Position numbers and translations under genes: made by a program
In this document: one piece after another, positions 16,470 to 25,959 of the stretch
How positions within the stretch are numbered: position 1 is the stretch's first letter
Layout of the letters: each line of letters starts with the position of its first letter
The notes under the pieces: generated by a model
The model's database searches: none
The model's input: only the letters and a program-made list of their open reading frames with translations
Told to the model about the DNA's origin: nothing
NCBI GenBank assembly: GCA_036321625.1
Contig: CP143259.1
Location: 496,001 to 560,000 of the forward strand
DNA length: 64,000 nucleotides
Origin: Peptoniphilaceae bacterium AMB_02
GTDB lineage: Bacteria > Bacillota > Clostridia > Tissierellales > Peptoniphilaceae
Direction of reading: 5' to 3'

Positions 16470-17264
16470 ATGGATACAAGACCAATTGGTGTTTTTGACT
16501 CCGGGATTGGAGGAGTCACGGTTCTTAAAGAGATCCGAAAACTACTTCCTAAGGAAAATATTGTATATTATGCTGATACTGCAAGGGTTCCCTATGGACC
16601 TAGACCTGCAAGTGAAATACAAGAGTTTTCTTTGGATGCAGTTAATTTTTTGATGAAAAAAGATATAAAATTATTGGTTATTGCTTGTAATACTGTTACA
16701 GCTGTAGCTTTTGACTATATTGTAAGAAATGTGGATATACCTGTAATTGGTGTTATCGAGCCCGGAGTAAGGGCGGTACGAAACACTAAAGACATTAAAA
16801 GATTGGGGCTTATTGCGACCAAAGCAACGGTAGACTCAAATGCTTATCAAAATAGACTTAAAAGTCAAAATAATGATTTGATTATAAATGCTAAGGCATG
16901 CCCTATGCTTGTTTCAATAGTTGAAGAGGGATGGGCAGATACTGAGATTTCAAAGCTGATAGTAGAGAGATACTTGGAAAATATGAAAAAGGACAATATA
17001 GATGCACTAATTTTAGCATGCACTCATTTTCCGGTCCTTAGAAATCAGATTGAGGAATATGTGGAAGATGTTAGGATAATAGATCCTGCTGAAGAGACAG
17101 CACTTGAACTGGAGAAGGTTCTTAAAGCCTATAATATACTCAATGAATCTGAAGCTGATGGTGAAGTGGAGTTTTATGTCAGCGACAGTGCTGAGAAGTT
17201 TAAATCAATTGCAAAAAATTTAGTTGAGATAGATAGGGTAGATGAAGTAGAGATAGGATATTAA
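16470..17264 (+). CDS. murI: Glutamate racemase
   Basis: Converts L- to D-glutamate for peptidoglycan. It has GVFDSGIGGVTVLKEI at the N-terminus. The two catalytic cysteines sit in ACNTVTA (about residue 72) and ACTHFP (about 182). The length of 264 aa is usual. It is co-transcribed with ispE and followed by murJ after 105 bp. Confidence 0.96.
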   Translation: MDTRPIGVFDSGIGGVTVLKEIRKLLPKENIVYYADTARVPYGPRPASEIQEFSLDAVNFLMKKDIKLLVIACNTVTAVAFDYIVRNVDIPVIGVIEPGVRAVRNTKDIKRLGLIATKATVDSNAYQNRLKSQNNDLIINAKACPMLVSIVEEGWADTEISKLIVERYLENMKKDNIDALILACTHFPVLRNQIEEYVEDVRIIDPAEETALELEKVLKAYNILNESEADGEVEFYVSDSAEKFKSIAKNLVEIDRVDEVEIGY

Positions 17265-17369
17265 TCTTCTACATTTTGGCTGGGGTATGGTTGGATTTTA
17301 AAAGCCCGCTATCTTGCATAAGAAGTAAATTAATATACTATTCTTCCACTATTATTTAGGGGGATTTGT

Positions 17370-18890
17370 ATGGATAAAAAGAATATTGCGCGAGCATCGA
17401 TTATGATTGCACTAGCCGGAATTTTATCCAAGGCCATGGGAGCCTTACGTGTTATGGTTATTGGATGGAAATTCGGGCAAGGGCTTGAAACAGATGCATA
17501 TAATGCAGCAATACAGGTTACATCTATAAGTATGGGTATTATTGCAGCTGCAATACTGACTGTTTTAGTACCGGTACTTGCTCAAATAAAAGAGCGTCAT
17601 GGTGTAAGGGGAAAGTTTAAATTTTTTAATAATATAAGTAATATTGTAATTGTACTGGCAATTCTTATAGCTGCCGGAGTATTTGTTTTTGCACCTGTAT
17701 TTATTAAGATAATGTTTACCAAATTTGACGGGGAGAAGTTTGATTTGGCAGTTAAGCTTACTAGACTCGGCACTCCGATTATAGTGGCACTGGCTCTTCA
17801 AAACCTCGCAACGGGATACCTGCACTCTTTTAATATCTATGGACCCTATGCATTTATGGGGATTCCATATAATCTAAGCTTCTTTGTGTATTTGTTCTTT
17901 ATGCCACTTAGCATTGAGGGACTTATTGTAACTACTATTATTGCAACACTGTCTCAATTCCTAATTCAGGTACCGGCAACTTTTAAAACCGGTTATAGAT
18001 GGAGACCATTAATAGATGTCAAGGATCCTTATATGGGAAGGACCATGGAGCTGGTTATTCCAATAGCGATTGGACAGGCCGTTCAGCAGATTAATGTCAT
18101 AGTAGACAGGAACCTGGCATCAGGTTTGGCTGATGGTGTTATTTCGGGTATGGACAATGCTACAAAGGTAAATGATGCTATTTTGGCTATATTTATAGCA
18201 GGTTTTACAACTGTCATGTTTCCTCTTCTAGCGGAGGCTTTTGAGAAGAACGACAATGAGAGAATTGTTGACTTAATAGACGATGCGATTGGAGCTGTTT
18301 TTATTATAACCATCCCGGCTACAATAGGAATAATGCTTATGGCTACCGATTTGATTCAGGTGATGTTCGAGCGAAATATGTTTACTCACGAAGATACGAT
18401 TGTTGCTGCGGGGGCTTTCTTCTTCTATAGTTTAGGACTTACCGGTATGGGACTTAGAATGTTGTTTGCTAAAGTTTACTATAGTCTACATGACACCAAG
18501 ACTCCGATGATTAACGGTGCTATAGCAGTTGCTATGAATATCGTATTGAACTTTATACTCGTCAGATTTATGCAGCATAGAGGTCTGGCTCTGGCAACTT
18601 CAATATCAATGACTGTCGCAACCTTTATATTGATTGTCCGTCTTAAGAGAAAATTACCGGATATGAATTTCAAGTCTTATGCCATAGAATTTTTAAAGGT
18701 GCTTGTTTCAGCTTTGGTGATGGGAGTAGTTGTGTTTTTTGGGAATATGACACTTAAGTCTATGGATATTTCACCTTTGATAAGGATTGGACTTGTAGTA
18801 GGATCAGCATGTATAGTTTATGCTGTAATGATAATTTTAGTTAGAGTTAAAGCTGTAAATGTCTATTTAGCAAGATTTTTAAAGAGATAA
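17370..18890 (+). CDS. murJ: MurJ/MviN-type lipid II flippase
   Basis: A 506-aa polytopic membrane protein of the MOP superfamily with about 14 helices. The N-terminus IARASIMIALAGILSKAMGALR and the PVLAQIKE and GYLHSFNIYG segments are characteristic of MurJ. The conserved central region has IGQAVQQINVIVDRNLASGL. It flips lipid-linked peptidoglycan precursor. Because it directly precedes the sugar cluster it could instead serve a surface-glycan lipid intermediate, but the sequence looks like a standard MurJ. GGGGG ribosome binding site. Confidence 0.88.
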   Translation: MDKKNIARASIMIALAGILSKAMGALRVMVIGWKFGQGLETDAYNAAIQVTSISMGIIAAAILTVLVPVLAQIKERHGVRGKFKFFNNISNIVIVLAILIAAGVFVFAPVFIKIMFTKFDGEKFDLAVKLTRLGTPIIVALALQNLATGYLHSFNIYGPYAFMGIPYNLSFFVYLFFMPLSIEGLIVTTIIATLSQFLIQVPATFKTGYRWRPLIDVKDPYMGRTMELVIPIAIGQAVQQINVIVDRNLASGLADGVISGMDNATKVNDAILAIFIAGFTTVMFPLLAEAFEKNDNERIVDLIDDAIGAVFIITIPATIGIMLMATDLIQVMFERNMFTHEDTIVAAGAFFFYSLGLTGMGLRMLFAKVYYSLHDTKTPMINGAIAVAMNIVLNFILVRFMQHRGLALATSISMTVATFILIVRLKRKLPDMNFKSYAIEFLKVLVSALVMGVVVFFGNMTLKSMDISPLIRIGLVVGSACIVYAVMIILVRVKAVNVYLARFLKR

Positions 18891-18924
18891 AAAAGGAACT
18901 GTATTATTTTATAAGGGGGAAGAG

Positions 18925-20115
18925 ATGAAAATAAAATTTTCACCACCGGATATCTCACAAATGGAGATAGATGAAGTTATTGATACTTTAAAGTCGGGTT
19001 GGATTACTACCGGACCTAAGACAAAGGAGCTTGAAAAGTTAATAAGTAAATATGTTTATACAAATTCTGCAGTTTGCTTAAATTCAGCAACTGCTGCTAT
19101 GGAGATGTCACTTAGATATCTTGGGATAGGTCCGGGCGATGAAGTCATTACCACTCCCTATACTTATAGTGCATCAGCATCGGTTATTACACATGTAGGT
19201 GCTAAAGTAGTAATGGTGGATATAACGGAAGACGGTTTTGAAATGGATTATGATAGAGTGGCCGCTGCTATCACTACCAAGACAAAAGCTATTATCCCTG
19301 TTGATATAGGGGGTGTTCCTTGTAATTATGATAAAGTTATAGAGGCGATTGAGTCTAAAAAAAGTCTCTTCAAGCCAGAAAATGAAATCCAGGAAAGAGT
19401 CGGTAGAGTTGCCATAATAGCTGATGCAGCACATTCTTTCGGGGCTTCATTCAAGGGTAAAACCGTGGCAGAATGGGCAGATTTGACATGTTACTCCTTC
19501 CATGCAGTAAAAAACTTAACTACTGCTGAAGGTGGGGCTGTAACTTGGAGAAAGGGACTTTTTGATGATGCTCAAACCTATGAGGAGTTTCAACTGCTTT
19601 CCCTTCATGGACAAAACAAGGATGCCCTTGCGAAGATGCAGCTTGGAGCATGGGAATATGATATAGTAGCTCCAAATTATAAATGCAATATGACTGATAT
19701 AATGGCTGCACTAGGTCTAGCACAGTTAAAGAGATATCCTAAGCTTTTAAATAGAAGAAGAGAAATCATTCAAAGATATGACAATGGATTTAAAGGGTCT
19801 GAAGTTGTGCCTATGATTCACTTTACAACAGACAAGATAGGCACGGGACATTTATATATTGTAAATATAGATGATTATGATGAGCAAGGTAGAAACAATC
19901 TAATCATTGAAATGGCTGAGAGAGGAATCTCTACAAATGTTCACTATAAACCGCTGCCCATGCACACTGCATATAAGAATCTAGGTTTTAAGATTTCTGA
20001 TTTTCCAAACGCATATAAGAGATACGAAAATGCACTGACACTACCTCTTCACACGCTTCTAAGCGATATGGATGTAGATTTTGTAATTGCCAGTCTTTTA
20101 GATATAGTTAAATAA
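18925..20115 (+). CDS. DegT/DnrJ/EryC1/StrS sugar aminotransferase (first)
   Basis: A 396-aa PLP-dependent aminotransferase. The start FSPPDISQMEIDEVIDTLKSGWITTGPKT is typical of enzymes acting on 4-keto-6-deoxy sugars (PglE/WcfR/PseC group). The PLP lysine lies in HAVKNLTTAEGGAV (around residue 195). The likely substrate is the UDP-4-keto sugar made by the dehydratase at 25960-27786, giving a 4-amino-4,6-dideoxy sugar for the phosphosugar transferase next door. That pairing is inference from family and position. It lies 35 bp after murJ with AAGGGGG before the ATG. Confidence 0.85.
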   Translation: MKIKFSPPDISQMEIDEVIDTLKSGWITTGPKTKELEKLISKYVYTNSAVCLNSATAAMEMSLRYLGIGPGDEVITTPYTYSASASVITHVGAKVVMVDITEDGFEMDYDRVAAAITTKTKAIIPVDIGGVPCNYDKVIEAIESKKSLFKPENEIQERVGRVAIIADAAHSFGASFKGKTVAEWADLTCYSFHAVKNLTTAEGGAVTWRKGLFDDAQTYEEFQLLSLHGQNKDALAKMQLGAWEYDIVAPNYKCNMTDIMAALGLAQLKRYPKLLNRRREIIQRYDNGFKGSEVVPMIHFTTDKIGTGHLYIVNIDDYDEQGRNNLIIEMAERGISTNVHYKPLPMHTAYKNLGFKISDFPNAYKRYENALTLPLHTLLSDMDVDFVIASLLDIVK

Positions 20116-20127
20116 CGGGTGTGGATT

Positions 20128-20760
20128 ATGGATGTTGAGAAAATTTTAGAGAGAAAAAAGTTTCAGCTTGCGGTTAAAAGATTGTTTGACATTTTTGCTT
20201 CAGGTTTAGGACTTGTTGTTTTAGCAATCCCTATGCTTATTATCTCTCTTATTATCAAACTTGACTCCGAAGGAGAGGTGCTTTTTAAGCAAGAGAGGGT
20301 AGGACTTAACGGTGTTCCCTTCAAGATTTTTAAGTTCCGTACAATGGTCGCAGATGCACCATCAAAAGGAAGAGAAATCACTGTCGGTGCAGATAGCAGG
20401 ATTACTAAGGTTGGAAATGTGCTAAGAAAGGCTAAGCTGGACGAACTTCCTCAGCTTATCAATGTTTTCACCGGGGATATGAGCTTAGTGGGTCCAAGGC
20501 CTGAAGTTCCGAGATATGTAGCTATGTATTCTCCCGAACAAAGATCGGTTCTGATGATAAGACCGGGTATTACTGACCTGGCTTCTATAGAATACAGGGA
20601 TGAATCCAAAGTCTTGGCGGAATCCTCAGATCCGGAAAAGACTTATATTGAAGAAATAATGCCGCATAAGTTAAAACTAAATGCTGAATATATAAAAAAC
20701 TTGGGATTGTTTTATGATATTGGTCTTATATTCAGGACTTTCTTGGCTATATTAAAGTAA
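20128..20760 (+). CDS. Initiating phosphosugar transferase (bacterial sugar transferase family)
   Basis: A short PglC/WcfS-type polyprenyl-phosphate glycosyl-1-phosphate transferase. It has one re-entrant N-terminal hydrophobic segment (LFDIFASGLGLVVLAIPM), then FKQERVGLNGVPFKIFKFRTM, the catalytic acidic KLDELPQL, and SLVGPRPEVP. It starts glycan assembly by moving a phosphosugar from UDP to undecaprenyl phosphate at the membrane. The small monotopic form (about 210 aa, no extra membrane domain) favours 4-amino or diacetamido sugars (family knowledge). A GTG at 20119 is an alternative start. Confidence 0.88.
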   Translation: MDVEKILERKKFQLAVKRLFDIFASGLGLVVLAIPMLIISLIIKLDSEGEVLFKQERVGLNGVPFKIFKFRTMVADAPSKGREITVGADSRITKVGNVLRKAKLDELPQLINVFTGDMSLVGPRPEVPRYVAMYSPEQRSVLMIRPGITDLASIEYRDESKVLAESSDPEKTYIEEIMPHKLKLNAEYIKNLGLFYDIGLIFRTFLAILK

Positions 20761-20816
20761 AAAAGATTTATTTAGAGTTAGAAGATTTTTAGTTATAAAT
20801 TATAAAGGGGTTTTTT

Positions 20817-22001
20817 ATGAAAATTCAATTAATTGATTTAAAAAGACAGTATGGTACCATTAGTGAAGAAGCAGATAAAGCCATAGTCGATGTGCTTCAT
20901 TCTGCACAGTATATTATGGGAGAGAATGTAAAGAGTTTCGAAGCTGAGTTCGCGAATTATGTAGGAGTAAATCATGCTATTTCTTGTGGTAACGGAACAG
21001 ATGCACTCGTAATTGCTCTTAGGGCTCTTGGGATAGGCGAGGGTGATGAAGTTATTACCACACCATTTACTTTCTTTGCAACTGCTGAGAGTATTTCATT
21101 CGTGGGAGCTACTCCGGTATTTGTAGATGTTGAACTGGACAGCTATAATATAGATCCTGAAAAAATCGAGGCTGCCATCAATGAAAAGACAAAGGCAATA
21201 ATGCCTGTTCATATTTTTGGACAATGTGCTAAGATGGATAGGATTATGGAGATTGCTAAGAAACATAATCTCTATGTTATCGAGGATGTGGCTCAAGCTG
21301 CAGGTGCCAGTTATAAAGGGAAGATGGCAGGTAGCTTTGGAGACATAAATACTTTTTCGTTTTTCCCTACAAAGAATCTTGGTTGCGCCGGAGATGGTGG
21401 GATGATTGTAACTGATGATGAAAATCTAGCTACTGTCTTAAAGGCTCTAAGAGCCCATGGCAGTGGAGAGGTTGGTCAGAGAGCTTACAATTATCTGAAT
21501 GATATTGAAGAAGAGATTGTAGCGGATGAAGGTGCTGATAATACCGTATATAATCCACTTAAATACTATAATTACTTGATAGGTCATAATTCCAGATTAG
21601 ATGAATTGCAAGCTGCCCTTTTAAGAGTTAAATTACCGAAACTTGATGGCTGGAACAAAAGACGTGCAGAGATTTCCAAGATGTATATTGATGCTCTCGT
21701 GGATACCGATTTAGTAACTCCGGTGACTACTGAAGGTTCTAATCATATATACCATCTGTTTATTTTACAATCAGAGAAAAGGGATGAATTGATTAAATTT
21801 TTGTCAGATGCCGGAATAGCAACAGGTGTTTATTATCCGGTGCCAATGCATTTACAAAAGGTCTATAAGGGTTTAGGCTACTCAATAGGCGATCTACCAA
21901 ATGCCGAGTATCTTTCTGAAAGAACTTTTGCAATTCCTCTCTTTGCAGAGTTGACAGATGAAGAGATTAGATATATAATTAGCAAGTTATTGGAGTTTTA
22001 G
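20817..22001 (+). CDS. DegT-family aminotransferase, WbpE-like (second)
   Basis: A 394-aa PLP enzyme opening MKIQLIDLKRQYGTI, the pattern of WbpE-type 3-aminotransferases. The PLP lysine lies in FFPTKNLGCAGDGG (around residue 185). The order aminotransferase, hexapeptide acetyltransferase, UDP-sugar 6-dehydrogenase and, after one terminator, oxidoreductase matches the Wbp A/B/E/D gene set for UDP-2,3-diacetamido-2,3-dideoxy-glucuronate. In this set WbpE puts the amino group on C3. AAAGGGG precedes the ATG. Confidence 0.85.
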   Translation: MKIQLIDLKRQYGTISEEADKAIVDVLHSAQYIMGENVKSFEAEFANYVGVNHAISCGNGTDALVIALRALGIGEGDEVITTPFTFFATAESISFVGATPVFVDVELDSYNIDPEKIEAAINEKTKAIMPVHIFGQCAKMDRIMEIAKKHNLYVIEDVAQAAGASYKGKMAGSFGDINTFSFFPTKNLGCAGDGGMIVTDDENLATVLKALRAHGSGEVGQRAYNYLNDIEEEIVADEGADNTVYNPLKYYNYLIGHNSRLDELQAALLRVKLPKLDGWNKRRAEISKMYIDALVDTDLVTPVTTEGSNHIYHLFILQSEKRDELIKFLSDAGIATGVYYPVPMHLQKVYKGLGYSIGDLPNAEYLSERTFAIPLFAELTDEEIRYIISKLLEF

Positions 22002-22577
22002 ATGATGGATTATTTTGTACATGAATCTGTATATGTCGACGAAAATGTTAAAATAGGACGTGGAACTAAGATTTGGCATTTTTCTCATATTATGTCAAAT
22101 TCTGTAATTGGAGAAGATTGCTCCTTGGGACAAAATGTTGTTGTATCGCCGGGAGTAGTTTTAGGAAAAGGAGTAAAGGTACAAAATAACGTATCTATTT
22201 ACACCGGAGTAATCTGTGAGGATTACAGTTTTCTGGGACCATCTTGTGTGTTTACAAATGTTATAAACCCAAGAAGTTTTATAGAAAGAAAAGATGAATA
22301 TAAGCAGACCATTGTAGGATACGGTGCCAGTATTGGCGCAAATGCAACTATTGTATGTGGTAATAATATTGGAAAGTATGCTCTAATCGGGGCAGGTGCA
22401 GTTGTTACCAAAGATGTTGGAGATCACGAGATAATCGTGGGAAATCCCGGTAGACCGATAGGTTATATTTGCAGCTGCGGTATAAGGCTTGAAGTATCCA
22501 AAGAGGACGAGTACAGATGTCCGGAGTGTGGAAATGAATATATTCATACGGGAAATGAATTTCTTTTAAAGGAGTAA
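22002..22577 (+). CDS. Hexapeptide-repeat N-acetyltransferase, WbpD-like
   Basis: A 191-aa left-handed beta-helix acyltransferase. Hexapeptide repeats run from about residue 10 to 145, with KIWHFSHIM and FLGPSCVFTNVINPRS as in WbpD, which acetylates the 3-amino group of UDP-GlcNAc(3N)A. The C-terminus carries a C-x-C...C-x2-C zinc-ribbon-like tail (CSCG, CPECG), an extension seen in some clostridial and archaeal homologs. It starts one base after the aminotransferase stop. Confidence 0.85.
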   Translation: MMDYFVHESVYVDENVKIGRGTKIWHFSHIMSNSVIGEDCSLGQNVVVSPGVVLGKGVKVQNNVSIYTGVICEDYSFLGPSCVFTNVINPRSFIERKDEYKQTIVGYGASIGANATIVCGNNIGKYALIGAGAVVTKDVGDHEIIVGNPGRPIGYICSCGIRLEVSKEDEYRCPECGNEYIHTGNEFLLKE

Positions 22578-22580
22578 AAA

Positions 22581-23904
22581 ATGGGATTAAAAGAAGAATT
22601 ATTAAAGAAGATTAATGAAAAGACTCTTCAAGTAGGAGTAGTAGGACTTGGTTATGTAGGTTTACCACTTGCTGTAGAAAAAGCAATGGCAGGATATACT
22701 ACAATAGGATTTGATGTCCAAGCTGAGAAGGTTAAAATGGTTAATGAAGGCCATAATTACATCGGTGACGTTGTGGATGAGCAATTGAAAGATGTAGTAG
22801 AATCAGGCAAGCTTACAGCAACAACTAATTTTGCAGATGTTGCAACACTTGATTTTATAGCTATTGCGGTACCAACTCCACTTGATCTATATCAACAACC
22901 TGATATTTCTTATGTAAGAAAATCTACTGAAGATGTTGCGAAGTACTTAAAAAAAGGCTCAATCGTAGTTCTTGAGTCAACAACTTATCCGGGAACTACC
23001 GAGGAGTTAATGAGACCGATTCTTGAAGAGATTTCGGGCTTAAAATGCGGTGAAGATTTCTTCCTTGCATTCTCACCTGAAAGAGTGGATCCGGGTAATA
23101 AAAAGTTTAAAACCAAGAATACACCAAAAGTAGTTGGTGGTGTTGGCCAAGATGCAACAGATGTAGCTGCAGCTCTTTATGAAAATGTTCTTGATGCAGA
23201 TATATTTAAAGCTTCCAAGCCCTAAAGTGGCTGAAATGGAAAAAATCCTTGAAAACACATATAGAAATGTAAATATAGGTCTTGTCAATGAGTTTGCAAT
23301 ACTTGCTCACAAAATGGGAATTGATATTTGGGAAGTTGTAGACGCTGCTAAGACTAAACCTTATGGTTTCCAAGCTTTCTATCCGGGACCTGGTGTTGGC
23401 GGTCACTGTATACCCCTTGATCCTTTCTATTTAACATGGAAAGCCAGAGAGTTCGATATGCATATGCCAATGATAGAAGCATCCGGTACTATCAACGATA
23501 GAATGCCTAGCTATGTGGTTGACAGAAGTATGAGAATACTTTCAAGAAAATTCCAAAAAGCATTAAATGGTGCTAAGGTCCTTATACTGGGCATAGCGTA
23601 TAAAAATGACATCGACGATCTTAGAGACAGTCCAGCATTGGTAGTTATTGAGGAGTTCTTAAGTGAGGGTGCAGAAGTAGATTATTATGATGCTTTAAAT
23701 CCTAAGTACAAAGACGATAATGGCGAATTTGTTGAATCGTTAAAGGAAATCAATCCTGAAATAATAAGCAAATATGACTTAGTCGTTATTACAACAAACC
23801 ATAGCAATGTAGATTATAGAATGGTTGTAGATAATGCAAAATATGTATTTGACACAAGATATGCTACTAAAGGTATTAAAGAAGATAATCTAGAATTATT
23901 ATAA
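22581..23904 (+). pseudogene. UDP-N-acetylglucosamine 6-dehydrogenase (WbpA-type), single-base frameshift
   Basis: The first frame (22581-23225) carries the NAD-binding VGVVGLGYVGLPLA and the TTYPGTTEE and FSPERVDPGN motifs, then ends FKASKP. The next frame picks up at SPKVAEMEKILENTYRNVN and contains the catalytic cysteine in GVGGHCIPLDP and the C-terminal ILGIAYKNDIDDLRDSP. Removing one base within 23216-23222 gives a continuous product of about 440 aa, the family length. As written no full enzyme is made, which would block the diacetamido-uronate pathway. A ribosomal slip or a base-calling error cannot be excluded. The gene is followed by a terminator. Confidence 0.85.
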
Positions 23905-23909
23905 AATGT

Positions 23910-23942
23910 AGCCCGAGCATTTAATTGCCCGGGCTTTTTTTA
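23910..23942 (+). terminator. Rho-independent terminator
   Basis: AGCCCGAGC pairs with GCCCGGGCT (one mismatch) around ATTTAATT, followed by T7. It splits the sugar cluster into two transcripts. Confidence 0.85.
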
Positions 23943-24045
23943 TAAAGATATGGTAATTATCTGGTATAATCTATATAATAGAGGATGGGCAATAATTAAT
24001 TTTAGATATATGATTAAATACATAAATCATAAGGAGTGAATGAAA

Positions 24046-25068
24046 ATGAGCAAATTGAAGTTTGCGATACTTGGATGTGGAAGAATTTCTTATAAACATA
24101 TTGAAGCAATGATAAATAATGAGGCTGATTGTGTGCCTGTTGCATTATGCGATCTTAAAGAAGAAAGGGCAGAGGATAGAAAAAAGCAGTACTTAGAGTC
24201 TTTCCCTAATACTATAATAAATGTCTACACTGATTATAAAAAGATGCTTGAAGAGGAAGATATAGATGTTGTAGTTATTGCCACTGAAAGTGGGTATCAT
24301 GGAAAGCACGCAATTGATGTATTAAATTCCGGTGCTCATGTAATGATTGAAAAGCCAATGGCCTTAAATTTAGATGAAATAGATGAAATCAACAAACTTG
24401 CAGATGAGAAAAATTTAAAGGTTTGCGTATCTCATCAAAACAGATTTAACAGACCAATTCAAAAGCTGAAAAGAGCTTTGGAAGAAGGTAGATTTGGAAA
24501 GTTAATCAACGGAACTGCAAGAATATTATGGACCAGAGATCAACATTACTATGAGCTTGCGCCATGGAGAGGCACTAAGGCACTTGATGGCGGTACTCTT
24601 ATGAATCAATGTATCCACAATATAGATTTGCTTCAGTGGATGATGAATTCGAAAGTCGTAAGTGTAAAATCAGAACTTGGAACTTTCTTAAGGGATATTG
24701 AAATGGAAGACTTCGGTGCGATTTTACTAAGATTTGAAAATGGAGCTGTAGGCTTAATAGAAGGTTCTGCTTGTGTATATCCTAAAAATCTCGAAGAAAC
24801 TTTGAGTATTTTCGGTGAAACCGGTACTGCGGTTATTGGTGGACTGGCAGTTAATGAGATTAAAACCTGGGATTTTGCAGATAAAAAATACTATGACAAT
24901 CCAGAGACAAAAGATGATATCGACAATGTCTATGGAAATGGGCATACACCGCTTTATCATGATTTTATAGAGGCTATCAATAACGACGGTAAGCCGTTAA
25001 TAGATGGATATGAAGGCAAGAAAGCCGTTGAGATAATACTTAGAGCATATGAGGAGAGTGGATTTTAA
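24046..25068 (+). CDS. Gfo/Idh/MocA oxidoreductase, WbpB-like
   Basis: A 340-aa NAD(P)-dependent sugar dehydrogenase: Rossmann motif AILGCGRISYKHIEAM, the catalytic EKPMAL (about residue 100), and QCIHNIDLLQWMM. In the WbpA/B/E/D pathway this enzyme oxidises C3 of UDP-GlcNAcA before transamination. Two ATGs fit (24040 and 24046); the second lies nine bases from AAGGAG and is preferred. It begins a second operon with galU (one-base overlap) and the dehydratase gene. Confidence 0.85.
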   Translation: MSKLKFAILGCGRISYKHIEAMINNEADCVPVALCDLKEERAEDRKKQYLESFPNTIINVYTDYKKMLEEEDIDVVVIATESGYHGKHAIDVLNSGAHVMIEKPMALNLDEIDEINKLADEKNLKVCVSHQNRFNRPIQKLKRALEEGRFGKLINGTARILWTRDQHYYELAPWRGTKALDGGTLMNQCIHNIDLLQWMMNSKVVSVKSELGTFLRDIEMEDFGAILLRFENGAVGLIEGSACVYPKNLEETLSIFGETGTAVIGGLAVNEIKTWDFADKKYYDNPETKDDIDNVYGNGHTPLYHDFIEAINNDGKPLIDGYEGKKAVEIILRAYEESGF

Positions 25069-25949
25069 TGACTGTAAAAAAAGTAAGAAAAGCTGTTATC
25101 CCTGCTGCCGGTATGGGGACGAGATTTCTTCCGGCAACTAAAGCTATACCAAAAGAGATGCTGCCAATTTTGGACATACCCACACTTCAATATATCGTTG
25201 AAGAAGCCTATAAATCAGGAATTACAGATATACTTATCATTATAGGTAGAGATAAGGAGAGCATAGTAGATCATTTTGATTATTCAATAGAACTTGAAAA
25301 CCACCTTGAAAAGCAAGGAAAACTCGAAGAACTTGCAGAAATGAGAGCAATAGCTGAAAAAGTTAATATATTCTATGTAAGACAAAAAGAGGCAAAAGGT
25401 CTTGGTCATGCCGTGCTTTGTGCTGAATCATTCGTTGGAGATGAACCATTTGTAGTCTTATTGGGCGACGATGTAATTGAGGCAGAAAAGCCTGCAACAA
25501 AGCAGCTGATTGAAAAGTATTATGAATATGAAAATACTGTAGTTGCACTGATAAATGTTGACGATACCGATGTTTCAAAATACGGTATAATTACAGGCGA
25601 TGAAGTAGAAAAGGGTGTTTTCAAGATAAACGATATGGTTGAAAAACCAAGCTTGGAAGAAGCTCCTTCCAGACAAGCTGTGATAGGAAGATATGTTATA
25701 AGTCCTAAGATTTTTGAAGTACTTAAAAACACACCACCGGGAAAAGGAAATGAAATACAATTAACAGATGCTCTTCTTGGGCTGACTAAAGAAGAATCTG
25801 TCTATGGTTATGAGTTTTCAGGGGATAGATACGATATTGGAAATAAAATGGGTTTTGTCCATGCTAATATTGAGTTTGGACTTAGAGATCCTGAAATAAA
25901 AAATGAATTGAAAGAATATCTAAAGGGACTTGATTTAGATAAGTTTTAG
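25068..25949 (+). CDS. galU: UTP-glucose-1-phosphate uridylyltransferase
   Basis: A 293-aa nucleotidyltransferase making UDP-glucose. The N-terminus KAVIPAAGMGTRFLPATKAIPKEM is diagnostic. Further motifs are GLGHAVLCA, LLGDDVI, GIITG and YDIGNKMG. It supplies UDP-glucose for surface glycans or glycolipids. Translationally coupled to the oxidoreductase and followed 10 bp later by the dehydratase. Confidence 0.95.
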   Translation: MTVKKVRKAVIPAAGMGTRFLPATKAIPKEMLPILDIPTLQYIVEEAYKSGITDILIIIGRDKESIVDHFDYSIELENHLEKQGKLEELAEMRAIAEKVNIFYVRQKEAKGLGHAVLCAESFVGDEPFVVLLGDDVIEAEKPATKQLIEKYYEYENTVVALINVDDTDVSKYGIITGDEVEKGVFKINDMVEKPSLEEAPSRQAVIGRYVISPKIFEVLKNTPPGKGNEIQLTDALLGLTKEESVYGYEFSGDRYDIGNKMGFVHANIEFGLRDPEIKNELKEYLKGLDLDKF

Positions 25950-25959
25950 AGAGGTCTTT

